Shown here: one piece after another, positions 53,857 through 62,896 of the stretch
Position numbering within the stretch: position 1 is the stretch's first letter
How the letters are laid out: every line of letters begins with the position of its first letter
Assembly (NCBI RefSeq): GCF_014203795.1
Contig: NZ_JACHJU010000002.1
Coordinates: 372,001-436,000 of the forward strand
Reading direction: 5' to 3'
Source: Streptosporangium album
GTDB taxonomy: Bacteria; Actinomycetota; Actinomycetes; Streptosporangiales; Streptosporangiaceae
DNA: 64,000 nt
The notes under the pieces: generated by a model
Database searches by the model: none
Seen by the model: the letters and a program-made list of their open reading frames with translations, nothing else
What the model was told of the DNA's origin: nothing
Made by a program: the position numbers and the translations under genes

Positions 53857-54119
53857 TAGTCGATAGATCACCTACGTGATGGCGGAGTCGGTTGCCTCCG
53901 CTGTGAGGTTGGCCTGAAGCGCGGTGCCAGCCTTGCGACTGGTCCGTTTTTCCGGCTTGCCCGCCGCAGAGCTTCCGTTCCTCGGGCTTCGCGGCCCTGC
54001 GATATAACGATACGGTTAAGGTGGGTTGCTGCGCACCGGATCGCCTTGTATTTCCACGACTGGTGCCGAGTACGTGCCGAAACTCCTACCAGGAAATACG
54101 TTTCTGCTGGTCAGAACGG
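53857..54119. other. Non-coding relic DNA beyond IS66
   Basis: No gene is supported. Near 54062-54090 a segment GTGCCGAGTACGTGCCGAAA resembles the integrase-3'-flank sequence found after each attachment copy (TACGTGCCGAAGTT), so this is probably a further integrase-end fragment. Confidence 0.4.
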
Positions 54120-54185
54120 TTTCGCGGTGGGTCTGTAAAGCCGTCGGCTCAGCCAGCGCAGATTCAAGTCCTGCACCTGCCGCCA
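54120..54185 (+). other. tRNA-Tyr-like 3' fragment (attachment-site relic)
   Basis: The sequence has an anticodon loop CTGTAAA (GTA, Tyr) flanked by a short stem, a variable-arm-like GTCGGCTCAGCC, a T-arm-like GCAGATTCAAGTCCTGC with one mismatch, and ends CCGCCA. There is no 5' half, so it cannot be a working tRNA; it looks like the attR of an element that used a tRNA-Tyr gene. Confidence 0.45.
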
Positions 54186-54304
54186 GCCAAACTGGCAGCT
54201 TAGAGCCCCTTGCCCAGCAGGAAGAAGTTTGCCGAATTGTTCTTGTAGGTGTTCAAGATCGTGAAGATCCAGGAGATCGGCACTCCGTGAGCCCCTCGCC
54301 TTGA

Positions 54305-54346
54305 GCTTGAACGCCGTCTTCAGACTTCGGAAGGCGGCGTTCAAGC
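54305..54346. terminator. Terminator of the small secreted-protein gene
   Basis: A 12-bp perfect outer stem (54305-54316 with 54335-54346) extended by CTT/AAG pairing, 12 bp beyond the minus-strand stop. Confidence 0.8.
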
Positions 54347-54357
54347 GTGGCGTCAGA

Positions 54358-54585
54358 TTAGTGCGCGAGGGCGTAGCGCCTGGGGCTGCTGATCGTGGTG
54401 CAGTAGTACCCGGCGGGCGCCAGCTTGAGGTCGATCTGGCAGCTCCTCGCGCCTGCCGCGGTGTACGGGTAAGTCTTGATGACTGTCTGTGCGGATGCCG
54501 GAACCGAACTGAGGGCGACACCGACGGCCGCCGTCGCGACGATGACGGACAGCCCCTTGGACATACGCCCCAAGCGAACCTTCAT
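54358..54585 (-). CDS. Small secreted protein with one cysteine pair
   Basis: 75 residues. The start is ATG 54585 with GGAGG 8 nt upstream (an in-frame TTG at 54600 contains that SD and is rejected). The Sec signal LSVIVATAAVGVALSSVPAS ends near ASA-Q. The ~43-residue mature peptide begins QTVIKTYPYTAAGARSCQID and has Cys49 and Cys62 with aromatic residues near the second (AGYYCTTISS). It has its own terminator. No family recognised; a cargo gene of the integrated element. Confidence 0.7.
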   Translation of the reverse strand: MKVRLGRMSKGLSVIVATAAVGVALSSVPASAQTVIKTYPYTAAGARSCQIDLKLAPAGYYCTTISSPRRYALAH

Positions 54586-55291
54586 GCGCAAAACCTCCAA
54601 CGTGTCGATTTACAGTGATCATGTCACGCGTGTCGGATACCTTCTAGATCTGCGACCCGCAGTGATCGTGTGGCGTACGTCACGTTCCCTGACGCCTCCG
54701 AAGCTCTGGCGTCGTTCAAGAGCAACGCCACCACCAGGAGCCAGTCAAGTGAGACTCGACACCACTGGATGAGGACTTTCTGTACATTTTCAAGCCGCTT
54801 CAATCCGTCGCTCTCACGGTGGGGGAGCGGGGCGACGCCGGGCCGAGGAGAGACGGCGAGCTGGCGGAAGGGGGAGAAGGAGGGGGTTCTACGCCGGACG
54901 CTGACAATGAAGCAGGACGGGGTTCGCAGCAAGGCAGTAGTGATCCCAGGATCACCACGGGGGCGAGGAGGGGGAGGCACGGCGCAGCCCTGGTAGCCAT
55001 TCACGGCCCGCATGTTTCCCTGGAGCCCTGCTGGGCCGTCTGTGGGCCGTCCGGGGTAGGCCAACGATGACAGACGGCGGCTAAGGCTGACGGTTCGACA
55101 GCGGGCTCAGCGCAGTGGCGCGCAGGTGCCTACAGGCCGCTTTGATCGGGCATCACTTCCTGCGCAACAAGCGCATCGAATAGCTCCCGGTGGAGCAGTG
55201 CCGTGCCGAATGCGTGCTGAAGTTCTGTGTAACCACGAGGCTTCAGCATCGTTTGCCCAGGCAGTGGGCATGATTGTCGGTTGTAGCGAGC
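54586..55291. other. Element-internal DNA without a supported gene
   Basis: CAGTGATC(A/G)TGT occurs twice (about 54613 and 54660) in the promoter region of the small secreted-protein gene. Open frames on both strands (54670-54996, 54624-55064) have poor composition and no SD. Near 55200, GTGCCGAATGCGTGCTGAAG is another integrase-tail-like fragment just before attachment copy 2. Confidence 0.4.
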
Positions 55292-55339
55292 GGGACTCAT
55301 AATCCCTGGGTCGCGGGTTCGAGTCCCGCCCGCCCTACC
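55292..55339 (+). repeat. Attachment-site copy 2
   Basis: Identical over 48 nt to the tRNA 3' half at 49917-49964, with unrelated sequence in place of the tRNA 5' half. It is followed by a degenerate copy of the terminator (55354-55398) and of the integrase 3' flank (TGTGCCGAATACGTGCCGAA at about 55444). Confidence 0.85.
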
Positions 55340-55584
55340 CCTCGGTACCACACGAAAAGCGTCTTTGACCTGCTTGTTTGCGGTCGGGGGCGCTTTCGTC
55401 TTGTCCAGCTGTCCACGGCTGACGCCGATCGTTTGCGGCTGGCTGTGCCGAATACGTGCCGAAGTTCCGGGAAAGACCACCGTCCATCAGCACCTGGGCC
55501 GGCGCTTGATGGCCTCAGGGTGCTCTCAATGCTGGGGCTGGTTGGCTACCCATCCCGCAGAACAGGACTCCGCTTCTGTCTGAG

Positions 55585-57334
55585 CCTGAATCCACCGAGC
55601 GTTATCAGGTGAGGGCTGGACCGTAGACATGACGATGCCCTCTGACCTGGCAGGATGGGAGTTCTCTACGCTTCCAGCCGCCGAATCAAGAGGGCACGTC
55701 GTAAGTGCGATTGTCTCACGCTCCCGCCCACACCCATGCGATCTTCGATGACCAGCACACGGTCGCCTACGCAGGCCTGCTGCCGGTGATGCGCCTGGCC
55801 GAGCGCTGTGACCTGGCCGGTCTGGCTCAGGAGCACGTGACCATCGCCGACCGACTCGGGGTGAATGCCCCGCTGAAAATCGGCTCGATCGTGGCCGGGA
55901 TGATCGCCGGGGCCGACAGCATCGATGATCTGGACGTGCTGCGCCACGGCGGGATGGATAAGTTGTTTGCCGGGATCCGCGCCCCCTCCACGCTCGGGTC
56001 GTTTCTGCGCTGTCTGACGTGGGGCAACGTGCGGCAGATCGGGAAGGTCGGCCGCCGCCTGCTGGCCCGTCTGGCCGCGCACACACCGCTGCTGCCCGGC
56101 GTGGACGTGCTGGCGTTCCTCGATCTGGACTCGATGCAAAAACGGATTTACGGGCCGACCAAACAGGGCGCCGGGTTCGGGCACACCAAGATTCAAGGCA
56201 AGAGCCTGCGGGTCCGCGGTCTCAACGTGCTCGCCTCGGCCCTGTCCACCCCACTGGCCGCCCCGGTCATCACCGCCAGTCGGTTGCGCGGCGGCACCGC
56301 CAACTCCGCCCGCGGCGCAGACACCTTCGTGACCGAGTCGATCAATACGGCCCGGGAGGCCGGAGCCACCGGCATCCTGCTCTGCCGAGGCGATGCGGCC
56401 TACTACAGCGCCAAGGTCATCGGCGCCTGCCGGCGAGCCGATGTCCGGTTCTCCTTCACCGCGAAGATGGACCCCAAAATCAAGGCGGCGATCGCCGCGA
56501 TCCCCCAGGGCGCCTGGACCCCGATCAGCTACCCCAACGCCATCTTGGACGAGGAATCCGGGCAGTGGATCTCCGATGCCGAGGTCGCCGAGACCCGCTA
56601 CACCGCGTTCACCTCCAAGAAGGGGCAGGCCGTAACCGCCCGCCTGATCGTGCGCCGGGTCAAACGACTGGGTGAGCAGACCGACCCCGGCCACCACCCG
56701 TGCTATCGCTACCACGCCGTGTTCACCGACACTCCGTATGAGCTGATCCAGGCCGAAGGACAGCATCGTGATCACGCGATCATCGAGCAGATCTTCGCCG
56801 ATCTGATCTCCGGGCCGCTGGCTCACCTGCCCTCCGGTAATTTCGCGGCCAACGCCGCCTGGCTGGCACTGGCCACGATCAGCCACAACCTGCTCCGCGC
56901 CGCCGGTTGCCTGTCCGGAGCCCGCTGCGCACGAGCACGTGGAGCCACTCTGCGCCGCCACCTCATCGCCGTACCCGCCCGCCTCGCCCGGCACGGGCGC
57001 GGCCATATCACCCTCCACCTGCCCGGCCACTGGCCCTGGCAGCCCGCCTGGATGAACCTCTTCGACGCGCTTCGCTCGCCACCGCTCGCCCGAGCCGCTT
57101 GATATCCCATCTCACAGGCACCACCCCGCCAGCACCTTGACGGCCTACCCAGCCACCGGCGACACCGCCACCGACCGCCCCGAACCGCATGACCCGGACA
57201 AGCCGCAGAACCCGCCAGCGGCGGCCCCATCACGCCCGAAAACAGGACTCCACCTGCCGAACACCGAGAGAAACGGCCCTCATGGAGGAATCGAACTTAG
57301 AAACGATCATTCAAAGACGCTCGGTGGATTCAGG
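55585..57334 (+). mobile_element. IS1380-family insertion sequence with target duplication
   Basis: Perfect 18-bp inverted repeats CCTGAATCCACCGAGCGT (55585-55602) and its complement (57317-57334), flanked on both sides by CTGAG (55580-55584 and 57335-57339). It carries one intact transposase. The clean duplication suggests recent insertion. Confidence 0.88.
55705..57102 (+). CDS. IS1380-family transposase
   Basis: A 465-residue DDE transposase (Tnp_1 IS4-like superfamily): VLAFLDLDSMQKRIYGPTKQ (first D), ILLCRGDAAYYSAKVIGACR (second D), RDHAIIEQIFADLISGPLAH (E). The N-terminal segment AYAGLLPVMRLAERCDLAGL is typical of IS1380. The frame is uninterrupted, starting at GTG 55705; it looks functional. 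Confidence 0.9.
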   Translation: MRLSHAPAHTHAIFDDQHTVAYAGLLPVMRLAERCDLAGLAQEHVTIADRLGVNAPLKIGSIVAGMIAGADSIDDLDVLRHGGMDKLFAGIRAPSTLGSFLRCLTWGNVRQIGKVGRRLLARLAAHTPLLPGVDVLAFLDLDSMQKRIYGPTKQGAGFGHTKIQGKSLRVRGLNVLASALSTPLAAPVITASRLRGGTANSARGADTFVTESINTAREAGATGILLCRGDAAYYSAKVIGACRRADVRFSFTAKMDPKIKAAIAAIPQGAWTPISYPNAILDEESGQWISDAEVAETRYTAFTSKKGQAVTARLIVRRVKRLGEQTDPGHHPCYRYHAVFTDTPYELIQAEGQHRDHAIIEQIFADLISGPLAHLPSGNFAANAAWLALATISHNLLRAAGCLSGARCARARGATLRRHLIAVPARLARHGRGHITLHLPGHWPWQPAWMNLFDALRSPPLARAA

Positions 57335-57359
57335 CTGAGTACCTCATACCTCCAGGCTG

Positions 57360-57927
57360 TCACCTGGGCAAACAGTACTGGCAAGCGCCTCGGGCAACTC
57401 GAGACGCCCAGATTTCTTCATCAGCACGCCGCCGGCGGAGCATCAGCGTCGTGATGGCCGGAATGACCGCCCGACGATGGAACCCGAACGGGTCTCTGAT
57501 GAGCGCCCGGAAGGGGAGGTCCTCCCATGAAAGGCCTGTTTGCCCTTTCATCATCGCGGCGGCGGTCTCGTGGCCGACGGCCTCGGAGACATCCAGCTTG
57601 TCGAAGTAGTTGGCCAGGCCGAACGTCATCTCTCCCTGTCCGCTCGACCAGCGCAGGTCGAGCAGCCGGTAGCTTGGCCGATTCTCGAACAGGGTGGGCG
57701 GGTCCATGTAACGGACAGCCGAGGTGTACCGGTCATACGCTGCGGCAGCCAGGGCGGCACGGTTCCGGTTGAGGTAGCGACGGCCCTCCAGCCACCGGCG
57801 TTGGCTGGCCGCCACCGGATCGGGAGACGTTCCTGCTTGTCGGCAGACGGTGGAGCAGCCCCGCGAGGAGAAACCGATCATCCGGAGTGAACACGGACCT
57901 GGCCACCTGCCGCTGCGTTATCACCAA
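57360..57927 (-). pseudogene. Frameshifted, 3'-truncated conserved actinomycete gene
   Basis: Frame one from 57927 reads VFTPDDRFLLAGLLHRLPTS; after a frame change near 57830 it continues QRRWLEGRRYLNRNRAALAA, MTFGLANYFDKLDVSEAVGH and RALIRDPFGFHRRAVIPAIT. This is the pattern of a ~280-residue actinomycete hypothetical family whose C-terminal third is missing here. The IS1380 element lies just beyond the lost end. Function unknown; no catalytic motif. Confidence 0.5.
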
Positions 57928-58134
57928 CTAATGCCGCAGCACCAAGATTCGGCACCCGCAGGGTGCACCGCGGTCCTGCGCGGTGACATGAAGGTCGCCG
58001 AACGCCTGCTTGTCGCATCCCACCCACACCGAGCAAGGCCTGACCACGCCGGTGCGATCGCGAGCAGTCTACATATTTCCATTGAGCGGGATTATGCTCT
58101 GGGCAGTCCTGAAGTGGATCACATGGAGGTGCCC

Positions 58135-58218
58135 ATGAGAAAGATGACCATCCGCCGTAAGAGCGCGCTGCGCCTGCTGTCCGGCGCCCGCCGGCTCTGG
58201 ATCGAGTGGTGCTGGTAG
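58135..58218 (+). CDS. 27-residue cationic peptide with aromatic C-terminus
   Basis: GGAGG (58125-58129) lies 5 nt before ATG 58135; the frame reads MRKMTIRRKSALRLLSG, ARRLWIEWCW and stops at 58216. It carries seven basic residues, three Trp in the last seven positions (W-I-E-W-C-W) and a penultimate Cys, and has no signal peptide. The TPR gene starts 55 nt downstream. The composition suggests a signalling/modified peptide or an amphipathic membrane peptide. An upstream ATG at 58123 would place the SD inside the gene and is less likely. Confidence 0.6.
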   Translation: MRKMTIRRKSALRLLSGARRLWIEWCW

Positions 58219-58273
58219 CTGCCGGCACGGCGGGCGCTCCCGGGCGCCCGCCCCTGCGGCGATCGGCCCGGCC

Positions 58274-59977
58274 GTGACCGGCGAGCCGGGCGGCTACGAC
58301 TGCCACCGCGACCACGGGCCGTACGCCGGGGTCGCGGCCTTCCTCGGCCGGATCGCCGCCGACCGTCCCCGCCTGGCGTCCCGCCACAAGGTTGAGCTGC
58401 ACGCCATCGCACCCTGGCTCGACCACGCGGCACGACCGGCCGCCGAGGAGGAGCCGATCCGGTTCCATCCCGCCCGGCGCACCGCCTGCCTGGCCTACGG
58501 CGCGGCGGAGTTCGTGGCGGCCTGGGCGGGCACGCTCCGGCACCCGGTCACGGTGCGGTTCGACCACGTCGGCAATGCCGACGAGACCACCTGCGAGCTG
58601 CTGGACGCGCTGATCCGCCGGATCGGGTCGTCCCCGGTGCGCCTGGACCTGCGCGACGGCGGCGCCCGCAAGCCGGTAGCGGCCGACCCGGCGCCGGAGG
58701 CGATGCGCACGGCCCTGGGCGACAGCCTGGCCCGCGGCTTCTACCACCACGCGGCCCGAGTTGCCGGGCGGGGGCGCGCCACGGTGACCCCGGACGGCGA
58801 CTTGCGGCACTGGTGGGCGTTCACCACTGGTCTGGCCACCGCCCTGGCGGCGCTGGACCGCGCCGCCGAAGCGCTCGACCTTTACCACGAGGCGCGCGCC
58901 GCCACTGACGACCCGAAGATCACCATGTCGGCCGCGTACGCCACCGCCATGTTGTACGCCAGGCACCTGTCGGCGGCCGACCAGGACCCGGCGCAGGCGC
59001 GGCACTTGCTGGAACAGGCGCTCCACCTCGCCGCCGGACTGAACGACCCGCGGCAGCGGGTGCTGTCCACCGTCTTCTACGAGCAGGGCCTGGCGCTGCT
59101 GGACACCAGGGCGGGTGAGCCCGCCCGCGCGCTGCGGCTGATCGACGACGGGCTGGCCCGGCTGACGGCAGTGCTCACCCCCGGCGAGCGCCCGCAGGAC
59201 CTGGCCCGGTTACGCCACAACCGGGCGCAGGTGCACCTGGCCCTGGGCGATCCGGCACAGGCCCTGGCCGACCTCAACACCGTGATCGCACACGACCCCG
59301 GCAACTGTGAGTACTACGTGGACCGGGCCGCCCTGCACCGTGCGGCGGGTCGGTCCCAGGCCGCGATCAGGGACTATGGCACCGCGATCCGCCTGGGACC
59401 GCACCTGCCCGAGGCGTACTACAACCGGGCCGTGCTTCAGCAGGAGCGGGGCCGCCTCGATCGGGCGCGTGACGACCTGGAGCGCGCGCTCGCCGTTGAC
59501 CCCGGGCACCTCGACGCCCGGATCGCCTTGGTCAACCTGCAGGTGGAGCGCGGCGCGTTCGACGCGGCCGAGGTGGGCGCGCGGGCCGGGCTGACGCTGG
59601 CCCCGCAGGAGCCCGCGCTGCTGTGCACCCTCGGGCTGATCCGCTCGGAGCGTGGCAGCCTCGCCGAAGCCGACGAGCTGCTCACTCGGGCCCTGGCCTG
59701 GGATCCGGAGCTGGTCGAGGCATGGACGAACCGGGCCGCCGTCCGGTTTGAACGCGGCGACGTGGCCGCCGCCGTGGCCGACCTGGACCGGGCGGTGGCG
59801 CTGTCGGCGGCGCCGGTGCCCCGCTACAACCGGGGCACGGCGCTGATGCGGCTGGGGCGGTGGGACGAGGCCGCCCGCGACTTCGCCCACGCGCTCGCCC
59901 AGCCCAGCCTGGACCGGGCGCTGCGACGCGACCTGCGCGCGGAACTTGCCCGCTGCCGTCGCGCCATGGCCGGATGA
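58274..59977 (+). CDS. TPR-repeat protein, probable partner of the upstream peptide
   Basis: A 567-residue soluble protein. Residues 1-130 form an unrecognised domain (GPYAGVAAFLGRIAADRPRL, HPVTVRFDHVGNADETTCEL) perhaps related to the sensor end of STAND-type ATPases, without a Walker A. From about 170 to 565 there are roughly ten TPR helices pairs, with clear units such as AIRDYGTAIRLGPHLPEAYY, RARDDLERALAVDPGHLDAR and AVADLDRAVALSAAPVPRYN. No HTH, kinase or membrane segment. TPR arrays of this size bind peptides in RRNPP systems, so the adjacent 27-residue peptide is a candidate ligand; this is inference. GTG 58274 start. Confidence 0.8.
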   Translation: MTGEPGGYDCHRDHGPYAGVAAFLGRIAADRPRLASRHKVELHAIAPWLDHAARPAAEEEPIRFHPARRTACLAYGAAEFVAAWAGTLRHPVTVRFDHVGNADETTCELLDALIRRIGSSPVRLDLRDGGARKPVAADPAPEAMRTALGDSLARGFYHHAARVAGRGRATVTPDGDLRHWWAFTTGLATALAALDRAAEALDLYHEARAATDDPKITMSAAYATAMLYARHLSAADQDPAQARHLLEQALHLAAGLNDPRQRVLSTVFYEQGLALLDTRAGEPARALRLIDDGLARLTAVLTPGERPQDLARLRHNRAQVHLALGDPAQALADLNTVIAHDPGNCEYYVDRAALHRAAGRSQAAIRDYGTAIRLGPHLPEAYYNRAVLQQERGRLDRARDDLERALAVDPGHLDARIALVNLQVERGAFDAAEVGARAGLTLAPQEPALLCTLGLIRSERGSLAEADELLTRALAWDPELVEAWTNRAAVRFERGDVAAAVADLDRAVALSAAPVPRYNRGTALMRLGRWDEAARDFAHALAQPSLDRALRRDLRAELARCRRAMAG

Positions 59978-60054
59978 CTGCCAACCGGGGCGGACATCGG
60001 CGGGATCAATCCCAACCCGAGGGAAAGCTTTCAGGAAAGCGGGGGACTTCACCT

Positions 60055-60098
60055 CTCATAATCCCTGGGTCGCGGGTTCGAGTCCCGCTCGCCCTACC
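60055..60098 (+). repeat. Attachment-site copy 3
   Basis: 44 nt matching the tRNA 3' end with a single C-to-T change at 60089. It is followed by a copy of the terminator stem (60113-60157) and of the integrase 3' flank (TCCGGCTGTCCATGGCTGTC). Confidence 0.85.
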
Positions 60099-60421
60099 CT
60101 CCGTGACCATGACGAAAGCGCCCCTGACCTGCATGTCTGGAGCCAGAGGCGCTTTCGTTGTGTCCGGCTGTCCATGGCTGTCACCGGTTGTTTGCGGCTG
60201 ATCGTTCCCAATGCGTTCCCAAGCTCGATGAAGATCACCGGTCGTCGCTGCAAGCGAGGGCGCATGTCGCGTTGGATCTACAGTGCAGTTGATTGATCGT
60301 CAAGTGAGCACTTTCACCACACCGTCAAGCCACCGCTGACGCGCTGAAGGCGGGGGTTGAGGAACAGGCGGACCGGATCCGGCGCTTAGGGGCAGAGACC
60401 GCGCAGTACGAAGGTCCCGGG
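60099..60421. other. Terminator and integrase-flank relic, no intact gene
   Basis: After the terminator copy the sequence parallels the 3' flank of the integrase gene at 50022-50100 for about 100 bp, then diverges. A plus-strand open stretch near 60335-60425 (ADALKAGVEEQADRIRRLGA) is coding-like but has no start. Confidence 0.45.
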
Positions 60422-61189
60422 TCAGTGACGCAGCAACTGGACGATGGCGGCGGTACCCACCGCCACGATGAGGATGCGCAGCACTGCGGGGCTGAGGCGG
60501 CGGCCTACTTTGGCCCCGAACGGGCCGCCGAAAGCGGAACCGGCCGCGATGAGTACGACGGCCGTCCAGTCGAAATCCGCGGAGAAGAGGAAGAAGAGCG
60601 CGGCGACGGCGTTGACGACGGCAACAAGGATGTTCTTGACGGCATTGAGGCGTTGCAAGGTCTCGTCGAGGAGCACGCCCATCAGGGACATGTAGATGAT
60701 TCCCTGGGCGGCGGGGAAGTAGCCGCCGTAGACGCTGGCGAGTGTCAGTCCGGTGAAAAGCAGCGGGCCGCCGTCGGGGCGGGCGGAGCCGCCGGTGCGT
60801 TCGCGGCGGCGCCGCACGCTTTTGCTGATCCGGGGCTGGAGGATGACCAAGACGAGGGCGAGGCCCACCAAGGCCGGCACGATCTTCTCGAACGCCGTGG
60901 CGGGCAGGGCCAGCAAAAGCGTGGCGCCCGTGAGGCCGCCGAGCAGGGCGCCGACGCTCATCTTCAGGATGCGCCGGCTCTGGCCGCTGAGCTCTGTGCG
61001 ATAGCCGATGGCCCCGCTGATGGAGCCGGGGATCACGCCGAGTGTGTTGGAGACCGCGGCGGTGACGGGCGGCATGCCGGTGGCGAGCAGAACGGGAAAG
61101 GTGATCAGTGACCCGGAGCCGACAACGGTGTTGACGGCGCCGGCGCCGGCGCCCGCCGCGAAGACGGCGAGCATCTCCCACGGCGTCAC
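60422..61189 (-). CDS. TauE/SafE family sulfite/sulfonate exporter-like permease
   Basis: A 255-residue protein with about eight hydrophobic segments. The N-terminal half has GAGAGAVNTVVGSGSLITFP and VTAAVSNTLGVIPGSISGAI; the second-half repeat has FTGLTLASVYGGYFPAAQGI and GGPFGAKVGRRLSPAVLRIL. This is the TauE/SafE duplication. GTG 61189 has GGGAAGAG upstream; the ORF extension to 61375 is Arg-rich and unsupported. Substrate unknown (organic/inorganic sulfur acids or others). Confidence 0.88.
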   Translation of the reverse strand: MTPWEMLAVFAAGAGAGAVNTVVGSGSLITFPVLLATGMPPVTAAVSNTLGVIPGSISGAIGYRTELSGQSRRILKMSVGALLGGLTGATLLLALPATAFEKIVPALVGLALVLVILQPRISKSVRRRRERTGGSARPDGGPLLFTGLTLASVYGGYFPAAQGIIYMSLMGVLLDETLQRLNAVKNILVAVVNAVAALFFLFSADFDWTAVVLIAAGSAFGGPFGAKVGRRLSPAVLRILIVAVGTAAIVQLLRH

Positions 61190-61873
61190 GCTGTCTCTTC
61201 CCTCGCGGAATCGGCGCCCATGCCAGGCCAGGCGGCGCGCGAGGGCCATGCTTGGTGGCGTACCGGACCGAGCGACCCCAGAACCAGCGATCCGGCGAGG
61301 AGCCGTCCCGACGCCGGGGCTCCCGGTGAATGGGCCCAGCCGGCTGCGCGGATGGAGCCGCAGACCGAGGACCACAACACGGCGGTGACGCCTGCTGCGG
61401 CCAGGGTGGGCGATTCCGTCTGACAGCCGGTGTCCGGCGAGATTCTCACGCAGCCGAAGCTAAACCGGAAATACTTCGGCGCTCAGCGAAGTATCCCGGC
61501 TCCGCTGGCGAGCACCTGCGCTGACGGCCGCCCACGGAACCGGGCCGGGTCAGCCCGCCGGCTGTCTGGCCCGGTCGTCCTGCGGGGTGCCGATGTGGAT
61601 CTCTCCGAAAGGGCGAGGGGGGACACATGACCACGCAGACGGCGATGAGCCGAACGTTTGGAGCCTGGAGAGCACGGCAGGCGACGCACGCGAAGAGACG
61701 GGGAAAGGAGCGGAAGTGGGGAGGGGCGAAGACCTTGGAGCGCTGCCCCAGACCGGGCCCCACCAGGTCAAGCTGTCATCGTGCACATAGGGCGACCAGC
61801 GGGTGAGGGGCCACAATGCCTCCAGGGGATGGCTTGACCCTATATATCCATAAGGTCCACTGTTCCCCGTACG
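61190..61873. other. 684-bp stretch without a supported gene
   Basis: All open frames overlap on both strands with no SD and no domain. An AT-rich TATATATCCATAAGG lies near 61840, upstream of neither flanking gene's start, and may mark degenerate promoter DNA. Confidence 0.4.
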
Positions 61874-62388
61874 TCATGAGGTCCTCGCTCCTGCCGGTAC
61901 CCGGCACAGGGTCCGTCGTTCGGCGGGCCAGTCCCGGTCGATGAACCGGCCGGTGAGCCGCCCGACGGCGATCAGGTGGGGATCGAGGTCGTCTTCGTCA
62001 CCTTGATCATCGTTGAGGCACAGGTCGTCGAGCCCCTCCTCGCGGTAAATGCCGCCGACACCGTAGAACTCGTCGATCTTCCGCAGGTAGCAGAAGTCGA
62101 AGACCCGCCGGTCCGGCGGGTTCAGGTCGAACGCCGAACCGGCGACCACCAGAGCGAACGTCCAGCCGGGCGCGTGCTTGCCCACCCAGAGGGTGGGGTG
62201 CGCGCGTCCGCATCGCTCCAGCGCAGTGCGGTGGCCGGGGCGCATTCGAGCGTTGTGGTGGGGTCGATCTTCAACTCGGCGGCGATCGCGTCGATGTCGT
62301 CGCCTTCGATCCACACAGCCTGGAAATCCTCCCGCAGCCCTGCGCCGGTCAGCAGCTCCCACTGACTCTCTTCAGGAAACAGTTCCAC
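61874..62388 (-). pseudogene. Frameshifted gene of unknown family
   Basis: From GTG 62388 (GAGGTG upstream) the frame reads MELFPEESQWELLTGAGLRE, DDIDAIAAELKIDPTTTLEC and RWSDADA. The homology-like continuation HPTLWVGKHAPGWTFALVVA, FDFCYLRKIDEFYGVGGIYR and LIAVGRLTGRFIDRDWPAER lies in another frame, entered near 62200. A one-base indel would restore a ~170-residue protein with a Trp-rich core (APGWTF). It may be a real mutation or a sequencing error. It resembles small actinomycete immunity-type proteins only loosely. Confidence 0.5.
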
Positions 62389-62896
62389 TTAGCACCTCAA
62401 CCCGGGAAATAGCGGAAGACGTCGTATTCTGATCAAGAAATGCGGGCGCGACGTAACGCGAGGATCTTTTCGGGCGCGGTTTTCCCTGGCGAAAGGGGTG
62501 CGGCCCGCGATAAAAGCGCCCGGGCGGCCTGGGGCTCGTGTACAGGTCGCGATCCTGCGGGATCGGAACCCGGCCCACAGGACGACTCCCTCGACGCCAG
62601 GTTGCATCACTTCAAAGTGATCATGACCATGCCCGGGGTGAACTCGCCCAAGAACGGGGCGGCGTCCGCCGGGGATACTCAGTGGTTGTGAGTTCCAGCC
62701 GCACTTATTGATCTTTAGCGCGTTGCCGCCGGTAGCGACCCCGCCGAGCGCGGGTCTGACGGCGTAGTCGCCAGTCGAGCCGGTGCCGGATCCGCTGCTC
62801 GCCAGGCAGTGGCCGGGTGGGCAAGGCAACAGGCGGACCGCCGACCGACCGGACATACTTACCCCGAGTGGCCGGCCATCGAGAGGGGACGAGGAC
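62389..62896. other. Spacer without a supported gene
   Basis: A minus-strand frame at 62389-62856 contains GGNALKINKCGWN but has no start signal or family; the plus-strand frame 62440-62691 is no better. Treated as noncoding or relic. Confidence 0.35.

Noticed and set aside
54624-55064. 146-residue minus ORF and 108-residue plus ORF in the element
   Set aside because: Poor codon bias, no SD, no domain; treated as noncoding.
60320-60430. Plus-strand coding-like helix (ADALKAGVEEQADRIRRLGA)
   Set aside because: No start codon or SD and overlaps the TauE stop region; may be relic coding DNA but cannot be assigned.
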